Shown in pieces: positions 45,632 to 54,607 of a stretch of 64,000 bases of DNA. The notes under the pieces are model-generated. The model ran no database searches. It was given only the letters and a program-made list of their open reading frames with translations, and was not told where the DNA came from. The position numbers were made by a program, and so were the translations under genes. The stretch covers positions 1 through 64,000 of the forward strand of contig NZ_JANDHW010000014.1 of NCBI RefSeq assembly GCF_024330105.1, written 5' to 3'. This stretch comes from Coprobacter tertius. Lineage in GTDB: Bacteria; Bacteroidota; Bacteroidia; Bacteroidales; Coprobacteraceae. Numbering within the stretch: position 1 is the first letter of the stretch; every line of letters begins with the position of its first letter.

Positions 45632-45757
45632 TTATTCATGATGTTTTTTATGGCTTCCAGCTGCTTCCAAAGCACTTTTTTCCATTTGATACTCTGATTT
45701 TTCTTTATGTTTTCCGACAAATTGTCCTTTTTGCTTTTTTAATCCAGGAGTTTTCAT
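45632..45757 (-). CDS. 41-residue basic protein following hsp20
   Basis: A short gene: ATG at 45755-45757, TAA at 45632-45634. It encodes 41 residues starting MKTPGLKKQKG, rich in Lys, with a His-rich end (SHKKHHE). It begins 10 bases after the hsp20 stop and ends just before the operon terminator, so it is very likely co-transcribed. Hydrophilic, no membrane segment and no known fold; possibly a nucleic-acid- or chaperone-binding peptide. Confidence 0.6.
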   Translation of the reverse strand: MKTPGLKKQKGQFVGKHKEKSEYQMEKSALEAAGSHKKHHE

Positions 45758-45767
45758 ATTACAACCT

Positions 45768-46202
45768 TTATTTTATTTCTATTACTTTATTTACTGCTTT
45801 TTCGGGAAGGATCTCTTTTTTAGGAATAGATATATTCAATATACCGTGCTCTACCTTCGCTTCTATTTTATCTTTATCGATATTATCGGGGAGAATCATC
45901 GTTTGCCGAAACTGAGTATACGAAAATTCTCGCCTCAAATAACGACCGTTTTTCTTTTCATTATTATGCTCCTGTTTTTTTTCCATTGAAACAGTTAATT
46001 CGTTATCGTCTCTCAAACTGATTTTAAAATCATCTTTTGTTAGTCCTGGGGCGGCAACTTCTACCTTATACTCATTCTCTGTTTCGAGAATATTTATAGC
46101 GGGCGAATTAGCATTGACTTTCTCCATCCATTCGTTACCAAAGAAATCATTAAAGATACCGGGTAACCAATTTTGTGATCTTTTTACAGGCATCATAACC
46201 AT
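45768..46202 (-). CDS. Hsp20/alpha-crystallin small heat shock protein
   Basis: 144 residues; the start could be any of the early Met codons (MVMMPVKR). The alpha-crystallin domain spans about 38-143: 'YKVEVAAPGLTKDDFKISL', 'RREFSYTQFRQTMILPDNID' and 'AKVEHGILNISIPK' are conserved, and a short C-terminal tail follows. It is an ATP-independent holdase that keeps unfolding proteins soluble. First gene of a two-gene operon with the 41-residue protein. Confidence 0.93.
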   Translation of the reverse strand: MVMMPVKRSQNWLPGIFNDFFGNEWMEKVNANSPAINILETENEYKVEVAAPGLTKDDFKISLRDDNELTVSMEKKQEHNNEKKNGRYLRREFSYTQFRQTMILPDNIDKDKIEAKVEHGILNISIPKKEILPEKAVNKVIEIK

Positions 46203-46301
46203 ATCTCCTATTCTTTAGTTAAACATCTGAATATTATAAACTTCGACTATGAATTCGGTCGAACGTTCACCTTTAACAATACCAACTTCCGTGCCAATAA
46301 A

Positions 46302-46348
46302 AATAAGGCGAAGAAGTGGCAGATATAATGTCACTTTTTCGCCTTATT
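46302..46348 (-). terminator. Terminator of the glyoxalase-fold gene
   Basis: A 17-bp stem with one wobble (46302-46318 with 46332-46348), T-rich flank on the minus strand. Confidence 0.75.
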
Positions 46349-46410
46349 ATGTCATAATCGCCTACTGTTTTAACCTTATTAACAGCAGTTTAAACTATTA
46401 AATACCCATA

Positions 46411-46788
46411 TTATTTCATCGGGAGAACTTCAATCCAATAATCATCGGGATCGTGAATAAAATATAATCCCATATCGGTATTTTCATAGCATACCCAACC
46501 CATATTTTTATGATATTCTCTTATCTTTTCATAATCACCTTCTACCCGTATACACAAATGACTTTCATTTTCGCCCAATTCATAATTCTGCGGATGATCC
46601 CGCAACCACGTAAGTTCAAGTCTAAAACCGGTTGTCCCGTCCGACAAATATACCAGAATAAAAGATCCGTCGGCAGCCTCTTTTCTTTTTACTTCTTTAA
46701 GTCCCACAGCTCTGCTATAAAAATCGATACTGCGCTCCAAATTTGTAACATTGATATTGAAATGATCGAATTTTCCTTTAATTTCCAT
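46411..46788 (-). CDS. Glyoxalase I-like (VOC) protein
   Basis: 125 residues from the ATG at 46788 (a longer frame adds only a hydrophobic leader). Two beta-alpha-beta-beta-beta units: 'FDHFNINVTNLERSIDFY' with the first metal His, 'FRLELTWL' with a Glu, 'HLCIRV' with a second His, and 'YFIHDPDDYWIEVLP' with the final Glu. These four ligands are those of lactoylglutathione lyase, so it may detoxify methylglyoxal; the thiol cofactor in this organism is unknown. Confidence 0.83.
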   Translation of the reverse strand: MEIKGKFDHFNINVTNLERSIDFYSRAVGLKEVKRKEAADGSFILVYLSDGTTGFRLELTWLRDHPQNYELGENESHLCIRVEGDYEKIREYHKNMGWVCYENTDMGLYFIHDPDDYWIEVLPMK

Positions 46789-46814
46789 AACTGATTTAAT
46801 TATATAAATGAATA

Positions 46815-46822
46815 CAAATATA
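46815..46822 (-). promoter_or_regulatory. -7 element for the VOC gene
   Basis: Minus-strand TATATTTG, exact, 27 bases before the chosen ATG; this supports the shorter start. Confidence 0.6.
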
Positions 46823-46876
46823 ACATATAAGAAAATAATTCGACTGCGGTACAAACTTATTTTAATGTTTCATAAA

Positions 46877-46906
46877 GGGCTTTTAGCCCCATAATAATTA
46901 TATTTG
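46877..46906 (+). promoter_or_regulatory. Promoter with inverted repeat for the DUF1232/AgcS operon
   Basis: TATATTTG at 46899-46906 is an exact -7 match, 22 bases before the ATG. A GGGCT-TTT-AGCCC inverted repeat at 46877-46889 sits where the -33/-7 spacer should be and may be an operator. Confidence 0.55.
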
Positions 46907-46927
46907 TATACTAACTGTGATGATCTT

Positions 46928-47245
46928 ATGGACAATTACGAACCTGTTTCAAAACCGCCCGCAAAAAACTATACCCATTGGATATGGCTTGCCCTGGCTC
47001 TTATTTACGATTTTATACCCTTAGACTTCATTCCCGATATTCCCGTCATCGGATGGATAGATGATGCCCTTGTTACTACAGCAGCCATTATGAATATCTT
47101 ACAGCATATATCCGATAATAAGGGAAACGAAACCATTTCATCTATCTACAAATGGCTGAAATGGATATTTATTTCATTAGCTGTAATCATTATTCTTTTA
47201 TTATTGTTATTCGGTAGTATCATCATTAAACTATTTCAATCATAA
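46928..47245 (+). CDS. YkvA-type DUF1232 membrane protein
   Basis: 105 residues from the ATG at 46928. 'YDFIPLDFIPDIPVIGWIDDALV' (about residues 25-47) is the DUF1232 signature; a transmembrane segment fills residues about 80-102. Function unknown. The AgcS gene starts 12 bases later, so the two form an operon. Confidence 0.82.
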   Translation: MDNYEPVSKPPAKNYTHWIWLALALIYDFIPLDFIPDIPVIGWIDDALVTTAAIMNILQHISDNKGNETISSIYKWLKWIFISLAVIIILLLLLFGSIIIKLFQS

Positions 47246-47257
47246 TACTGTCCGGTT

Positions 47258-48658
47258 ATGGATATTTTAAATGAATGGATCGGTTCGATCAATAATGTGC
47301 TATGGACTTATATTCTTATCGCCATGCTTCTGGTTTGTGCCTTTTGGTTCACAATAAAAACCCGGTTCGTCCAATTCAGAATGATCGGCGAAATGGTAAG
47401 ATTATTGGGTGAATCCGCAATATCGGGGAAACAGGGGGAAAAACATATTACTTCATTTCAAGCCTTTGCCGTATCACTGGCCAGTAGAGTAGGCACAGGT
47501 AATCTTGCGGGTGTTGCCACGGCCATTGCTATCGGGGGTCCAGGATCGGTATTTTGGATGTGGGTAATTGCATTATTCGGAGCCTCGAGCGCATTTGTAG
47601 AATCTACATTAGCTCAATTATATAAAACAAAAGGGAAAGATTCGTTTGTAGGCGGCCCTGCTTATTACATGCAGCGCGGCCTGAAAAAACGCTGGATGGG
47701 AATTTTGTTCGCCATTCTCATTACGATTACTTTTGGTTTTGCCTTCAATTCGGTACAAAGCAATACCATATGCGCGGCTTTCGAAAATGCATTTTCTTTC
47801 AGCCATATCGTTATGGGAATCATACTTACTACGATGACTTTATTAATCATTTTCGGAGGAATACAACGAATTGCAAAAGTGAGCAGCGTCGTAGTACCTG
47901 TTATGGCACTGGGGTATATACTTCTTGTAATTATTATTATGCTTTTCAATTTAAAAGAATTACCTGAAGTACTCAAAATCATTTTCAGTAATGCTTTCGG
48001 ATGGGAACAAATCGCAGGCGGTAGCATCGGTGCAGCCCTCATGCAAGGTATAAAACGAGGCCTTTTTAGTAATGAAGCCGGTATGGGATCGGCTCCCAAT
48101 GTCGCAGCAACGGCAAAAGTCTCGCATCCGGTAAAACAAGGGTTAATACAGGCTCTCGGAGTATTTACCGACACTTTACTTATCTGTACCTGTACGGCAT
48201 TTATTATTCTATTTAGCGGTGCTCCGATCGATGGATCAGCCAATGGAGTACAACTGACACAAAAAGCTCTAAACAGTGAAATTGGCAGTATAGGAGGAAT
48301 ATTTGTCGCTATTGCCATTTTCTTTTTCGCATTCAGCAGTATTTTAGGAAATTACTATTATGGTGAAGCAAATATACGTTTTATTACCAATCGCAAATCT
48401 TTTATTATCGGATATCGTATTTTAGTGGGATGTATGGTTATGTTCGGGGCCTTGGCAACACTCGACCTCGCATGGAATTTAGCCGACATAACGATGGGCC
48501 TCATGTCGATATGCAACCTGATTGCGATTATACTTTTGGGGAAATACGCTTTCAGGCTTCTCGATGATTATCGAAAACAAAAAAAGGAAGGTATAAAAAG
48601 TCCTGTTTTTAAAAAGGAAAGTATGCCTGATATTGCCGATGATCTCGATTGCTGGTGA
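47258..48658 (+). CDS. Sodium:alanine symporter (AgcS family)
   Basis: 466 residues with about eleven transmembrane segments. The family signature 'GTGNLAGVATAIAIGGPGS' (about 80-98) and 'FWMWVIALFGASSAFVESTL' are present, with 'RGLFSNEAGMGSAPN' in the middle. Imports alanine or glycine with Na+. Second gene after DUF1232. Confidence 0.93.
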   Translation: MDILNEWIGSINNVLWTYILIAMLLVCAFWFTIKTRFVQFRMIGEMVRLLGESAISGKQGEKHITSFQAFAVSLASRVGTGNLAGVATAIAIGGPGSVFWMWVIALFGASSAFVESTLAQLYKTKGKDSFVGGPAYYMQRGLKKRWMGILFAILITITFGFAFNSVQSNTICAAFENAFSFSHIVMGIILTTMTLLIIFGGIQRIAKVSSVVVPVMALGYILLVIIIMLFNLKELPEVLKIIFSNAFGWEQIAGGSIGAALMQGIKRGLFSNEAGMGSAPNVAATAKVSHPVKQGLIQALGVFTDTLLICTCTAFIILFSGAPIDGSANGVQLTQKALNSEIGSIGGIFVAIAIFFFAFSSILGNYYYGEANIRFITNRKSFIIGYRILVGCMVMFGALATLDLAWNLADITMGLMSICNLIAIILLGKYAFRLLDDYRKQKKEGIKSPVFKKESMPDIADDLDCW

Positions 48659-48677
48659 TAAGAAACATAGCTCCGAT

Positions 48678-49214
48678 TTACATATTCAATATTTTGATTA
48701 AATCGTAAATGTCATACACCCTCCGCTTAAGTATTTCAAGGTTACGGTCCCCGGCAACAATGCCCCACATAGAACCGTCTTGAGCACATATTATATCCCT
48801 GCTTACTACTCCTTCACTATCTCTGTATTTCAACCATGCTCGCTGGGCATTTCTAAATTTTATTTTATTCTCGGGCGATAGCATGCCTATGAGGTATTTA
48901 TAATATTTATTTAGTAATATATCATATTCCTCTAGCATAAACTGCCTTTTCATGTTCATGTCTAAAGTCGTATATCCTCCTTCTTCATCGACTAACCGCT
49001 CTATGGTTTTTATTTTCATCGTATCTGCCGTAAACGCAATCTTTATAGAATCGTATTCGGGATCGAGCCGTCCGTTTTTTATTTGGTCCGCAATATAGTC
49101 AGTAGTTATTTTATCCGCTCTTTCTCTATACGAACTCAGATCGTCTTTACTCCATTGTGCAAACACACTGTTTACTGCTATAAACAATATTCCGATTATC
49201 AGTAAATATTTCAT
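48678..49214 (-). CDS. LprI-like secreted protein
   Basis: 178 residues with a signal peptide ending near 'VFA-QWS'. The C-terminal half has the LprI N-terminal-domain pattern: 'LLNKYYKYLIGMLSPENK', 'FRNAQRAWLKYRDSEG', and one Cys. Relatives inhibit lysozyme in some bacteria; here only periplasmic location and fold are supported. Converges on the AgcS gene with 19 bases between. Confidence 0.68.
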   Translation of the reverse strand: MKYLLIIGILFIAVNSVFAQWSKDDLSSYRERADKITTDYIADQIKNGRLDPEYDSIKIAFTADTMKIKTIERLVDEEGGYTTLDMNMKRQFMLEEYDILLNKYYKYLIGMLSPENKIKFRNAQRAWLKYRDSEGVVSRDIICAQDGSMWGIVAGDRNLEILKRRVYDIYDLIKILNM

Positions 49215-49317
49215 AATTAATCAATATATTAGTTATCAAATTTTCAAATAAATATTTTTATTTTTTAAACCTATCATCTATAAAATTTATCAATACAACT
49301 AATTAAAAAAACTATAA

Positions 49318-49357
49318 ATAAATACACCCCAGGAGATATTGCTTCCAGAGTGTATTT
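49318..49357 (-). terminator. Terminator of the C1B peptidase gene
   Basis: AAATACAC and GTGTATTT arms with a partly paired interior, followed by a T-rich stretch on the minus strand. Confidence 0.5.
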
Positions 49358-49371
49358 AAATGCATATATAA

Positions 49372-50763
49372 TTAATTTTCATCGGCAAACATAGGATCCC
49401 ATGCAGGTAAGCGGACAGGCTTCGTATCGAGTATTTTCAATATGTCTGCAGGTACAAACCTTTTTTCGACAACAAGGCGGAACATATATTCGTCAAACCA
49501 TCTGTCGGTCATAATCAGGTGTCCATTATATCCAGTATCTCCCCAACTATTTTCCACCATCCATTTTTGAGGATTCCCATCAGCATTAATATCCACGGCC
49601 ATTAAGGTCATGGCATGCGTCGAACCACTCGAGAAAGTTTGTATACGCTGTTTCTTATCCATGCCGAATGTGGTTCCCATCAACGATTCATAATCATAAT
49701 TACGTATATCGAGAGTTCCTTCTTTACGATTCAGGAACTTACCTACATCACAGCTAAAATACATCATTACGTTATTTTTAAGAGATTCGATCGCCATTTT
49801 TTTAATATCTTCAACAGGAAGGTTGATATATGTCCAATTTCGTCCGTCATAAGTATGCCTGTCGTAATCGATAGTATACAGTTTATAATATTCACGGGTG
49901 GGATCATTCATCAACATGACATAGTCGTTTGTAAGGTCGTTTCCGAGATATTCCTGATAAAAGGAGATAGGGGTATATTCTTTCGTATTAACGATATTCC
50001 CTTTTTCATCGGTTAAACTCCAGGTAAATTTCTCGACAGGCTCACCCAGTGAAAGTACGAGCATCCGATAAATTACCCCCAACATTTCCGTCTTCCTTTT
50101 TTCTATTTCCGTACTTTTCATTTTAATCGGAAGAGCTCTTAATTGCAATCCCTGTTCACGCAATTTTTGCTTTATAAGATCGGTAATAGTACGGGTATTT
50201 TCACTACTTAACGTTTCGGGCATAACCTGCTTAGGTACCACTCCGTATTTTCCGATAATATCGGATATACCGGTGAACTGACCACCGTCGCTAAGCGGAT
50301 TATGGAACAACCAATCAACGGTTTTATCATCCATCGGTTTTTCTCGGGTATCGATTACCCCTTGTAAAAACAAATTAGCTTTCTCGAGCTGATCATAAAA
50401 AAAATTATAATTTTGTGAAAATTCAAGAGAGGGTATCCCATGTTTCAACATAGCTTGGGCTCGCAATACATTCAAACCGGTAAATAACCAGCAACGCCCC
50501 GAGGATTTTTGATTGGTAATACCATTCGACGGCACTTTATAAGTAAAATGAGTATCGAAATTCGCCCTGTTTTCCTGATTCAATGCCAAAACGTTTATAT
50601 CCGTACCCCCTATAGCATTTCTAATAGCTTTGTCACATGGAGTACCTTTATAACTTTGTTGTATCTCTTTCATCATTTCAGGAGTAATTCCTCCTTGTGC
50701 CTGAACCGAAACAGATATTCCGGACAAAAAAAAGGCTACAATTGCGATCTGTACTATTCTCAT
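49372..50763 (-). CDS. Secreted C1B cysteine aminopeptidase (bleomycin hydrolase family)
   Basis: 463 residues with a signal peptide (cleavage near 'VQA-QGG'). Catalytic residues of the family are present: Cys in 'QKSSGRCWLFTGLNVLR', His in 'STHAMTLMAV' and Asn in 'VENSWGD'. The usual C-terminal arm that self-processes to give aminopeptidase specificity is present but ends '..FADEN'. Bleomycin hydrolases are normally cytoplasmic; the signal peptide places this one in the periplasm, as in several Bacteroidetes. Confidence 0.92.
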   Translation of the reverse strand: MRIVQIAIVAFFLSGISVSVQAQGGITPEMMKEIQQSYKGTPCDKAIRNAIGGTDINVLALNQENRANFDTHFTYKVPSNGITNQKSSGRCWLFTGLNVLRAQAMLKHGIPSLEFSQNYNFFYDQLEKANLFLQGVIDTREKPMDDKTVDWLFHNPLSDGGQFTGISDIIGKYGVVPKQVMPETLSSENTRTITDLIKQKLREQGLQLRALPIKMKSTEIEKRKTEMLGVIYRMLVLSLGEPVEKFTWSLTDEKGNIVNTKEYTPISFYQEYLGNDLTNDYVMLMNDPTREYYKLYTIDYDRHTYDGRNWTYINLPVEDIKKMAIESLKNNVMMYFSCDVGKFLNRKEGTLDIRNYDYESLMGTTFGMDKKQRIQTFSSGSTHAMTLMAVDINADGNPQKWMVENSWGDTGYNGHLIMTDRWFDEYMFRLVVEKRFVPADILKILDTKPVRLPAWDPMFADEN

Positions 50764-50792
50764 AATATTTTCTGTTAATGATATACTTGAAG

Positions 50793-50800
50793 CAAAGATA
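50793..50800 (-). promoter_or_regulatory. -7 element for the C1B peptidase gene
   Basis: Minus-strand TATCTTTG, exact, 30 bases before the start. Confidence 0.6.
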
Positions 50801-51172
50801 AGAATAAAAACTGAGAGATTGAGCAGATGAGCGCAGGAAGGTTGTAAATAAGGAGTTTAGAGGAAAACGTACTGCAAAGACAAAGACAAAGCCAAGCGAA
50901 ACCGCCAAAAAACCAAATGAAACCGGAGTTACGTAACTATCCCGTTACTCTTTTCAAAACGGCGGCGGAGATTTTGGGAGGCTTTCAAAACGCTAAATTA
51001 CAAGCCTGATTCGGAGGATTGCGACTGCAAATGTAGCAGGATTTTCGTATTATGAGCTGCACATCGCAAAAAAAGTCGGTTTTCTAGTTATATTTCGCTG
51101 ATTCTCTGCATTTTGCGTATCGACAAACAGATCTACAAGAAATAATTTTGAACCCTAAAAAATTATAGAGTT
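50801..51172. other. Intergenic region at the border of foreign DNA
   Basis: About 370 bases without a coding frame. A CAAAGA-type short repeat lies at 50874-50890 and a TTTCAAAACG repeat near 50954-50995. It marks the transition to the degraded element. Confidence 0.4.
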
Positions 51173-51352
51173 ATAAGATCGACATTCAGAGTTTTATTCT
51201 ATCTGAAACGCAGCGCCCCGAAGAAAAACGGGCTTGTTCCGGTGATGTGCCGGATTTACGGTAAACGGTAAAATCGCACAGTTCAGTTACAAGCTGGACG
51301 TGGAGGAGAAATCGTGGAACGTGGAGTTAGGCCGCATGTCCGGTCGCAGCGT
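51173..51352 (+). pseudogene. N-terminal fragment of a Bacteroides-type tyrosine integrase
   Basis: Reads 'RSTFRVLFYLKRSAPKKNG' and 'LVPVMCRI', then after one extra T in the TTT at 51255-51257 continues 'TVNGKIAQFSYKLDVEEKSW' and 'NVELGRMSGRS'. Removing the T restores one clean frame. The expected ATG is ATA (51173-51175). The arm-binding and catalytic domains are absent: the frame runs directly into aquaporin sequence. So three lesions: lost start, frameshift, truncation. Confidence 0.8.
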
Positions 51353-51480
51353 AGTGGCGCACGCCGTCCTGCCGATCCGGGGCAAAGGCCCGATCGGATG
51401 GGGTTACAGTTGGGTTCCCGTGGCGGGGCCGCTGTTGGGCGCATTGGCCGCCGGACTGATATACAGTTGCGTTTACTTTT
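51353..51480 (+). pseudogene. C-terminal fragment of a MIP-family channel (GlpF-like)
   Basis: In the same frame as the second part of the integrase fragment the sequence becomes 'VAHAVLPIRGKG', 'GWGYSWVPVAGPLLGALAAG', which is the last loop and sixth helix of glycerol facilitators/aquaporins. The first five helices are missing. The junction is abrupt (near 51352), showing a deletion or illegitimate recombination. Confidence 0.7.
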
Positions 51481-51493
51481 GCAGCTGCCTATG

Positions 51494-52150
51494 TCATGGC
51501 CGGATGGATTCTTCCGGTTCATATTCAAAAGAGAATTTCATCGAATACCCGATCCAGTAACTTGCGCCAGAGGGTCTTTTCTTTTTTCCCAGATAATGTA
51601 TCGTCTGATCGTCGAACCAGTAAACGCCCTCTATCATGGTTGGGCAGACTCCTCTAAGATGTGAAACCCATTTATCGCCCTGCTTTACCTCCAAATAAAT
51701 CTCCATTCCTGCGTCGACGTCAAATGTTCCAAAGCGATAGCAACCCGACGGAGAATAGACAAAAGTAGAGGGATTGACGAAGATCTCTTCCAAAGTTTCC
51801 AAATCATAGGCAAAGGCAAAGCCATGCCCGCCCGTGGTCATCACATAGTTCAGTTCAGGACAATATTCGTAAGCCACAACATCGTCCGTAACAAAATCGT
51901 TAGGTGTCCGATACTGACCGAATTTACCCGAATTCATAAGCCGCTCGCTTTTCATCAGCACTTCGGTGAATTTGTCCTCGGCCTGCTTCCCATAGTAAAC
52001 TTTATACGGAGATTTTTTGACCTTTCCGTAATCGTAAACCCCTATATCCAGCGCCTTCTTCGTTATGCGCAGGCACTTTGTTCTCTGCGCGTGCAGCGCA
52101 GAGAAATGCAAAGACAGCAATACACTCAATAAGACCGCAGCTCTTTTCAT
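51494..52150 (-). CDS. Secreted hypothetical protein
   Basis: 218 residues with a signal peptide ending near 'LHA-QRT'. The chain is beta-rich ('AYEYCPELNYVMTTGGHGFA', 'YSPSGCYRFGTFDVDAGMEI') and has four cysteines or more. No known family. It is followed upstream, 24 bases away, by another secreted protein gene with similar repeated ideas (reporting values of a device-like beta fold), so the two likely form one unit. GC is higher than in the core genome. Confidence 0.65.
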   Translation of the reverse strand: MKRAAVLLSVLLSLHFSALHAQRTKCLRITKKALDIGVYDYGKVKKSPYKVYYGKQAEDKFTEVLMKSERLMNSGKFGQYRTPNDFVTDDVVAYEYCPELNYVMTTGGHGFAFAYDLETLEEIFVNPSTFVYSPSGCYRFGTFDVDAGMEIYLEVKQGDKWVSHLRGVCPTMIEGVYWFDDQTIHYLGKKKRPSGASYWIGYSMKFSFEYEPEESIRP

Positions 52151-52174
52151 TCGGTTGTTTTTTTCATAGGATCG

Positions 52175-52987
52175 TTATTTTACGATAATCTCCATTTCAC
52201 CGTAGAGACGGCCTCCTTCTGTGTAGGAATCGGGGCATGTATACAATACCGTATTATTGTCCGTCCACGACCAGTCTGTACCGTACCACCAGCACAGAAT
52301 CACATGTTGTACACGTTCGGAATTTAAACCGTCGCCGTCGTCCGTCCACGACCGGAGCATATTCTCGGTATAAAACAAATCGCCGATATACTCGTACCGT
52401 CTCTTTTTCTTGTTCCATTTCTCTAAAAAATACTGGTAGCCGTCTCTCGCTATACAGTCGGGACCATCAGCATTGATCCGCAACTGTTTGTCGGGCGAAA
52501 CGGACCACTCCTCTGGGCTTATATTTCCGTTCCACTCTTCCGAATTGGTGTTGAAGTCGATTTTACTGTAACCGCCGGCAGAATCGAAACACAATATCCT
52601 GAGCTCCGGATAGTAGGCGTAAAAGTCGAATTCCAAATCCCGGTACACCTTGGTTCCGTCGTCGAAAGTGATTTCAAACTCGTTGACAATACGGCCCCCA
52701 TAATCTTTGGGGATAACCTTCAGTCTTCGGCCGAGGATTTTCTGCACTTTGGCAAGATCCTCGATTTTCTTGTAAGACTTATGCCGCAAGTGTTCCGCCG
52801 CCTGTTTCCGGGTTTCGTATTCCTCTTTGGAGATCGATCTTATCCGGATGCTGAGGCTGTCGTTGATCCGTATTTCCAGCGGTTCGGATATTGTTTGATC
52901 GTAATTGGCATACGCCCCGCCACGCAACGCGGCGGGCGTGACGAGGCACAACAGTGCCGCGACGGATAAAATGGAGCGTAAGAACAT
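52175..52987 (-). CDS. Secreted hypothetical protein, partner of the previous gene
   Basis: 270 residues from the ATG at 52987 (the longer frame to 53044 adds a non-signal leader). Signal peptide ending near 'LRGGAYA'. Middle: 'RIRSISKEEYETRKQAAEHL' helical, then 'FEITFDDGTKVYRDLEFDFY', 'WSVSPDKQLRINADGPDC' and a Trp-rich C-terminal part ('LCWWYGTDWSWTDNN'). The last half looks like a beta-propeller-like or cell-wall binding repeat fold, but I recognise no family. Confidence 0.62.
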   Translation of the reverse strand: MFLRSILSVAALLCLVTPAALRGGAYANYDQTISEPLEIRINDSLSIRIRSISKEEYETRKQAAEHLRHKSYKKIEDLAKVQKILGRRLKVIPKDYGGRIVNEFEITFDDGTKVYRDLEFDFYAYYPELRILCFDSAGGYSKIDFNTNSEEWNGNISPEEWSVSPDKQLRINADGPDCIARDGYQYFLEKWNKKKRRYEYIGDLFYTENMLRSWTDDGDGLNSERVQHVILCWWYGTDWSWTDNNTVLYTCPDSYTEGGRLYGEMEIIVK

Positions 52988-53089
52988 GTTTGCATGTTTA
53001 GTGTTTATATGCACAATATATGGATTTTTTTGGACAAACAGCAAACAATTTCCAACTTTTTGAACACAAATCAGAGTTACAGAAAACGA

Positions 53090-53421
53090 AAATGGAAGGG
53101 CAGGCGGTGGCCCACCAGCAGGGCGAGCCGACGAAAATCACGTCGTACTGCGACATGTCGCCGACCCGGGTTTTCAGGTCGGGCCGGGCCCCCGCCTCGA
53201 TTTCCCGCTTGCCCTGGTCGACCACGGCCTGGTAATCCGAAGGTTAGGGTTTGACAGGAACGATTTCGAAAAGTTCCCCGCCAGTGGTCTCGCCGATCTG
53301 CCGCGCCAACTCGCGGGTATTGCCGCTGTGGTGAAAATAGGCTACCAATACTTTTTTGGCAGGCTCCGGCTCCGGAAGCGGCAAAAGCCGCCATCATTGC
53401 TAAAATCAATTTTGTTTTCAT
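53090..53421 (-). pseudogene. Flavodoxin gene remnant
   Basis: The minus strand opens with a signal-like start (ATG at 53419-53421, 'ILAMMAAFAASGAGACQK'). The flavodoxin FMN loop then appears in a shifted frame ('VLVAYFHHSGNTRELARQIG'), because the A-run complementary to 53352-53357 holds one base too many. A TAA (53244-53246) replaces the expected Tyr in 'VKPxPSDY', then 'VGDMSQYDVIFVGSPCWW' follows and the frame ends early. Frameshift, nonsense and truncation. GC-rich (near 60%). Confidence 0.8.
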
Positions 53422-53439
53422 CGTTTTTCCATTTACACA

Positions 53440-53943
53440 ATTCCCTCAACAAAAGTAGGACGCAGTATATCCAGCAACCCTACCTGGATTACGGTTCGTC
53501 GTACCATAATTACCGATTCGGCGTCAGGGGGCGAAACAGAGGCCGGAAATTATGCTATCTTTTGTCACAACATACTTGACGGCAATTACCTGATCATCCA
53601 GCCCTATCCCGCAGACGGGAAGGATACGCCGGAGAAAGAAACTACTATCGACCGCAGACAGTTTGAGCGTTACCTGCGCGACAAAAAACCGCACCTCGAA
53701 CCCAAGCTGCGCATTACCGACCTGGCCGCCGAGCTGAACACCAACCGCAAATACAGCATGAACTTCAGCCACCTCATAAATCGCTTCCGCCTTGACGAAC
53801 TCGTCCGGCTGTGCCTTTCGCCCCGGTACAGCACCAAAAGCAACATGGAACTGGTCTTGATGGCCGGATTCGGAAACTACCGGAATTATTTGCGGGTGAA
53901 AAAAGAAGAGGACAACCTGGCATTGCTAAAGGTCCTCGAGTGA
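53440..53943 (+). pseudogene. AraC-family regulator remnant with internal deletion
   Basis: The frame has no credible start but reads 'RRQFERYLRDKKPHLEPKL', 'ITDLAAELNTNRKY', then jumps to 'MNFSHLINRFRLDELVRLC', 'SNMELVLMAGFGNYRNYLRV' and a stop at 53941-53943. Relative to intact relatives about ten residues of the first helix-turn-helix recognition region are missing after 'NRKY'. Divergent from the flavodoxin remnant, of which it may have been the regulator. Confidence 0.7.
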
Positions 53944-54584
53944 AAGAAAGGGATAGGAAAAGTTGTCCGGTTCTGAAAGGATTTTACAATCAAACCCTTT
54001 TCATTTCTTTTGAATCGCCCGACTTCGGAGGAGCGATTCCGCCCCGCAGGGCAAGGTTTTCGGGAATAACCCGAAAGGTATCGAGTAACCATAGAAAACA
54101 CCTTGCCATGTTTCAACGAACATAAAAATCCGTTTTCGGACGGATTGCGGAAGAACTGATTTCGACCACAGCATGAAGCCGTGCGATACGCCCTGTTGCT
54201 TGGGTACAAGGTAGAGGCTTCCGAGATGCTTTTTTCGAGACCGAAAACGCCACAAGTTGCCACCTCCGGCAGAAACGATACAACCGACCGCCCAATGTCG
54301 CAACCAACCGACGTTGGGCTGTTGGCCGGAATATCCGTCCGCACTGATGCCCTATACGATTTACAATACACCAATTATCAGGGCTTCAAACATTCCGACG
54401 GTGAAATACACCACCTAAAACAGAAAGGCACACGTAACGGCGACAAGGGTACGTAATACTGTTTTAAAAATCTTTATCGGTTTCATGGCTGTTTTTTTTT
54501 TGATTTGATGCGGATTTGAGAGTGGAGGGAGTGAGTTTCTTATCCTAATCTGCCGCTCGTTTATCCGACATTTTTTTATGCGTC

Positions 54585-54607
54585 TTTCGGTCGTTTCGGT
54601 CGTTTCG
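54585..54607 (+). repeat. Short tandem repeat, 2.5 copies of TTTCGGTCG
   Basis: Copies at 54585-54593 and 54594-54602, partial copy TTTCG at 54603-54607. Iteron-like, in the relic region. Confidence 0.6.

Noticed and set aside
47665-48318. 217-codon antisense frame within the AgcS gene
   Set aside because: Shadow of a membrane protein gene.
51300-51560. 86-residue open frame as an intact gene
   Set aside because: It is a join of integrase and aquaporin pieces and has no own start context.
54181-54456. 91-residue plus-strand frame in the relic region
   Set aside because: No recognisable family, overlaps a minus-strand frame of equal length; kept only as part of the unassigned region.
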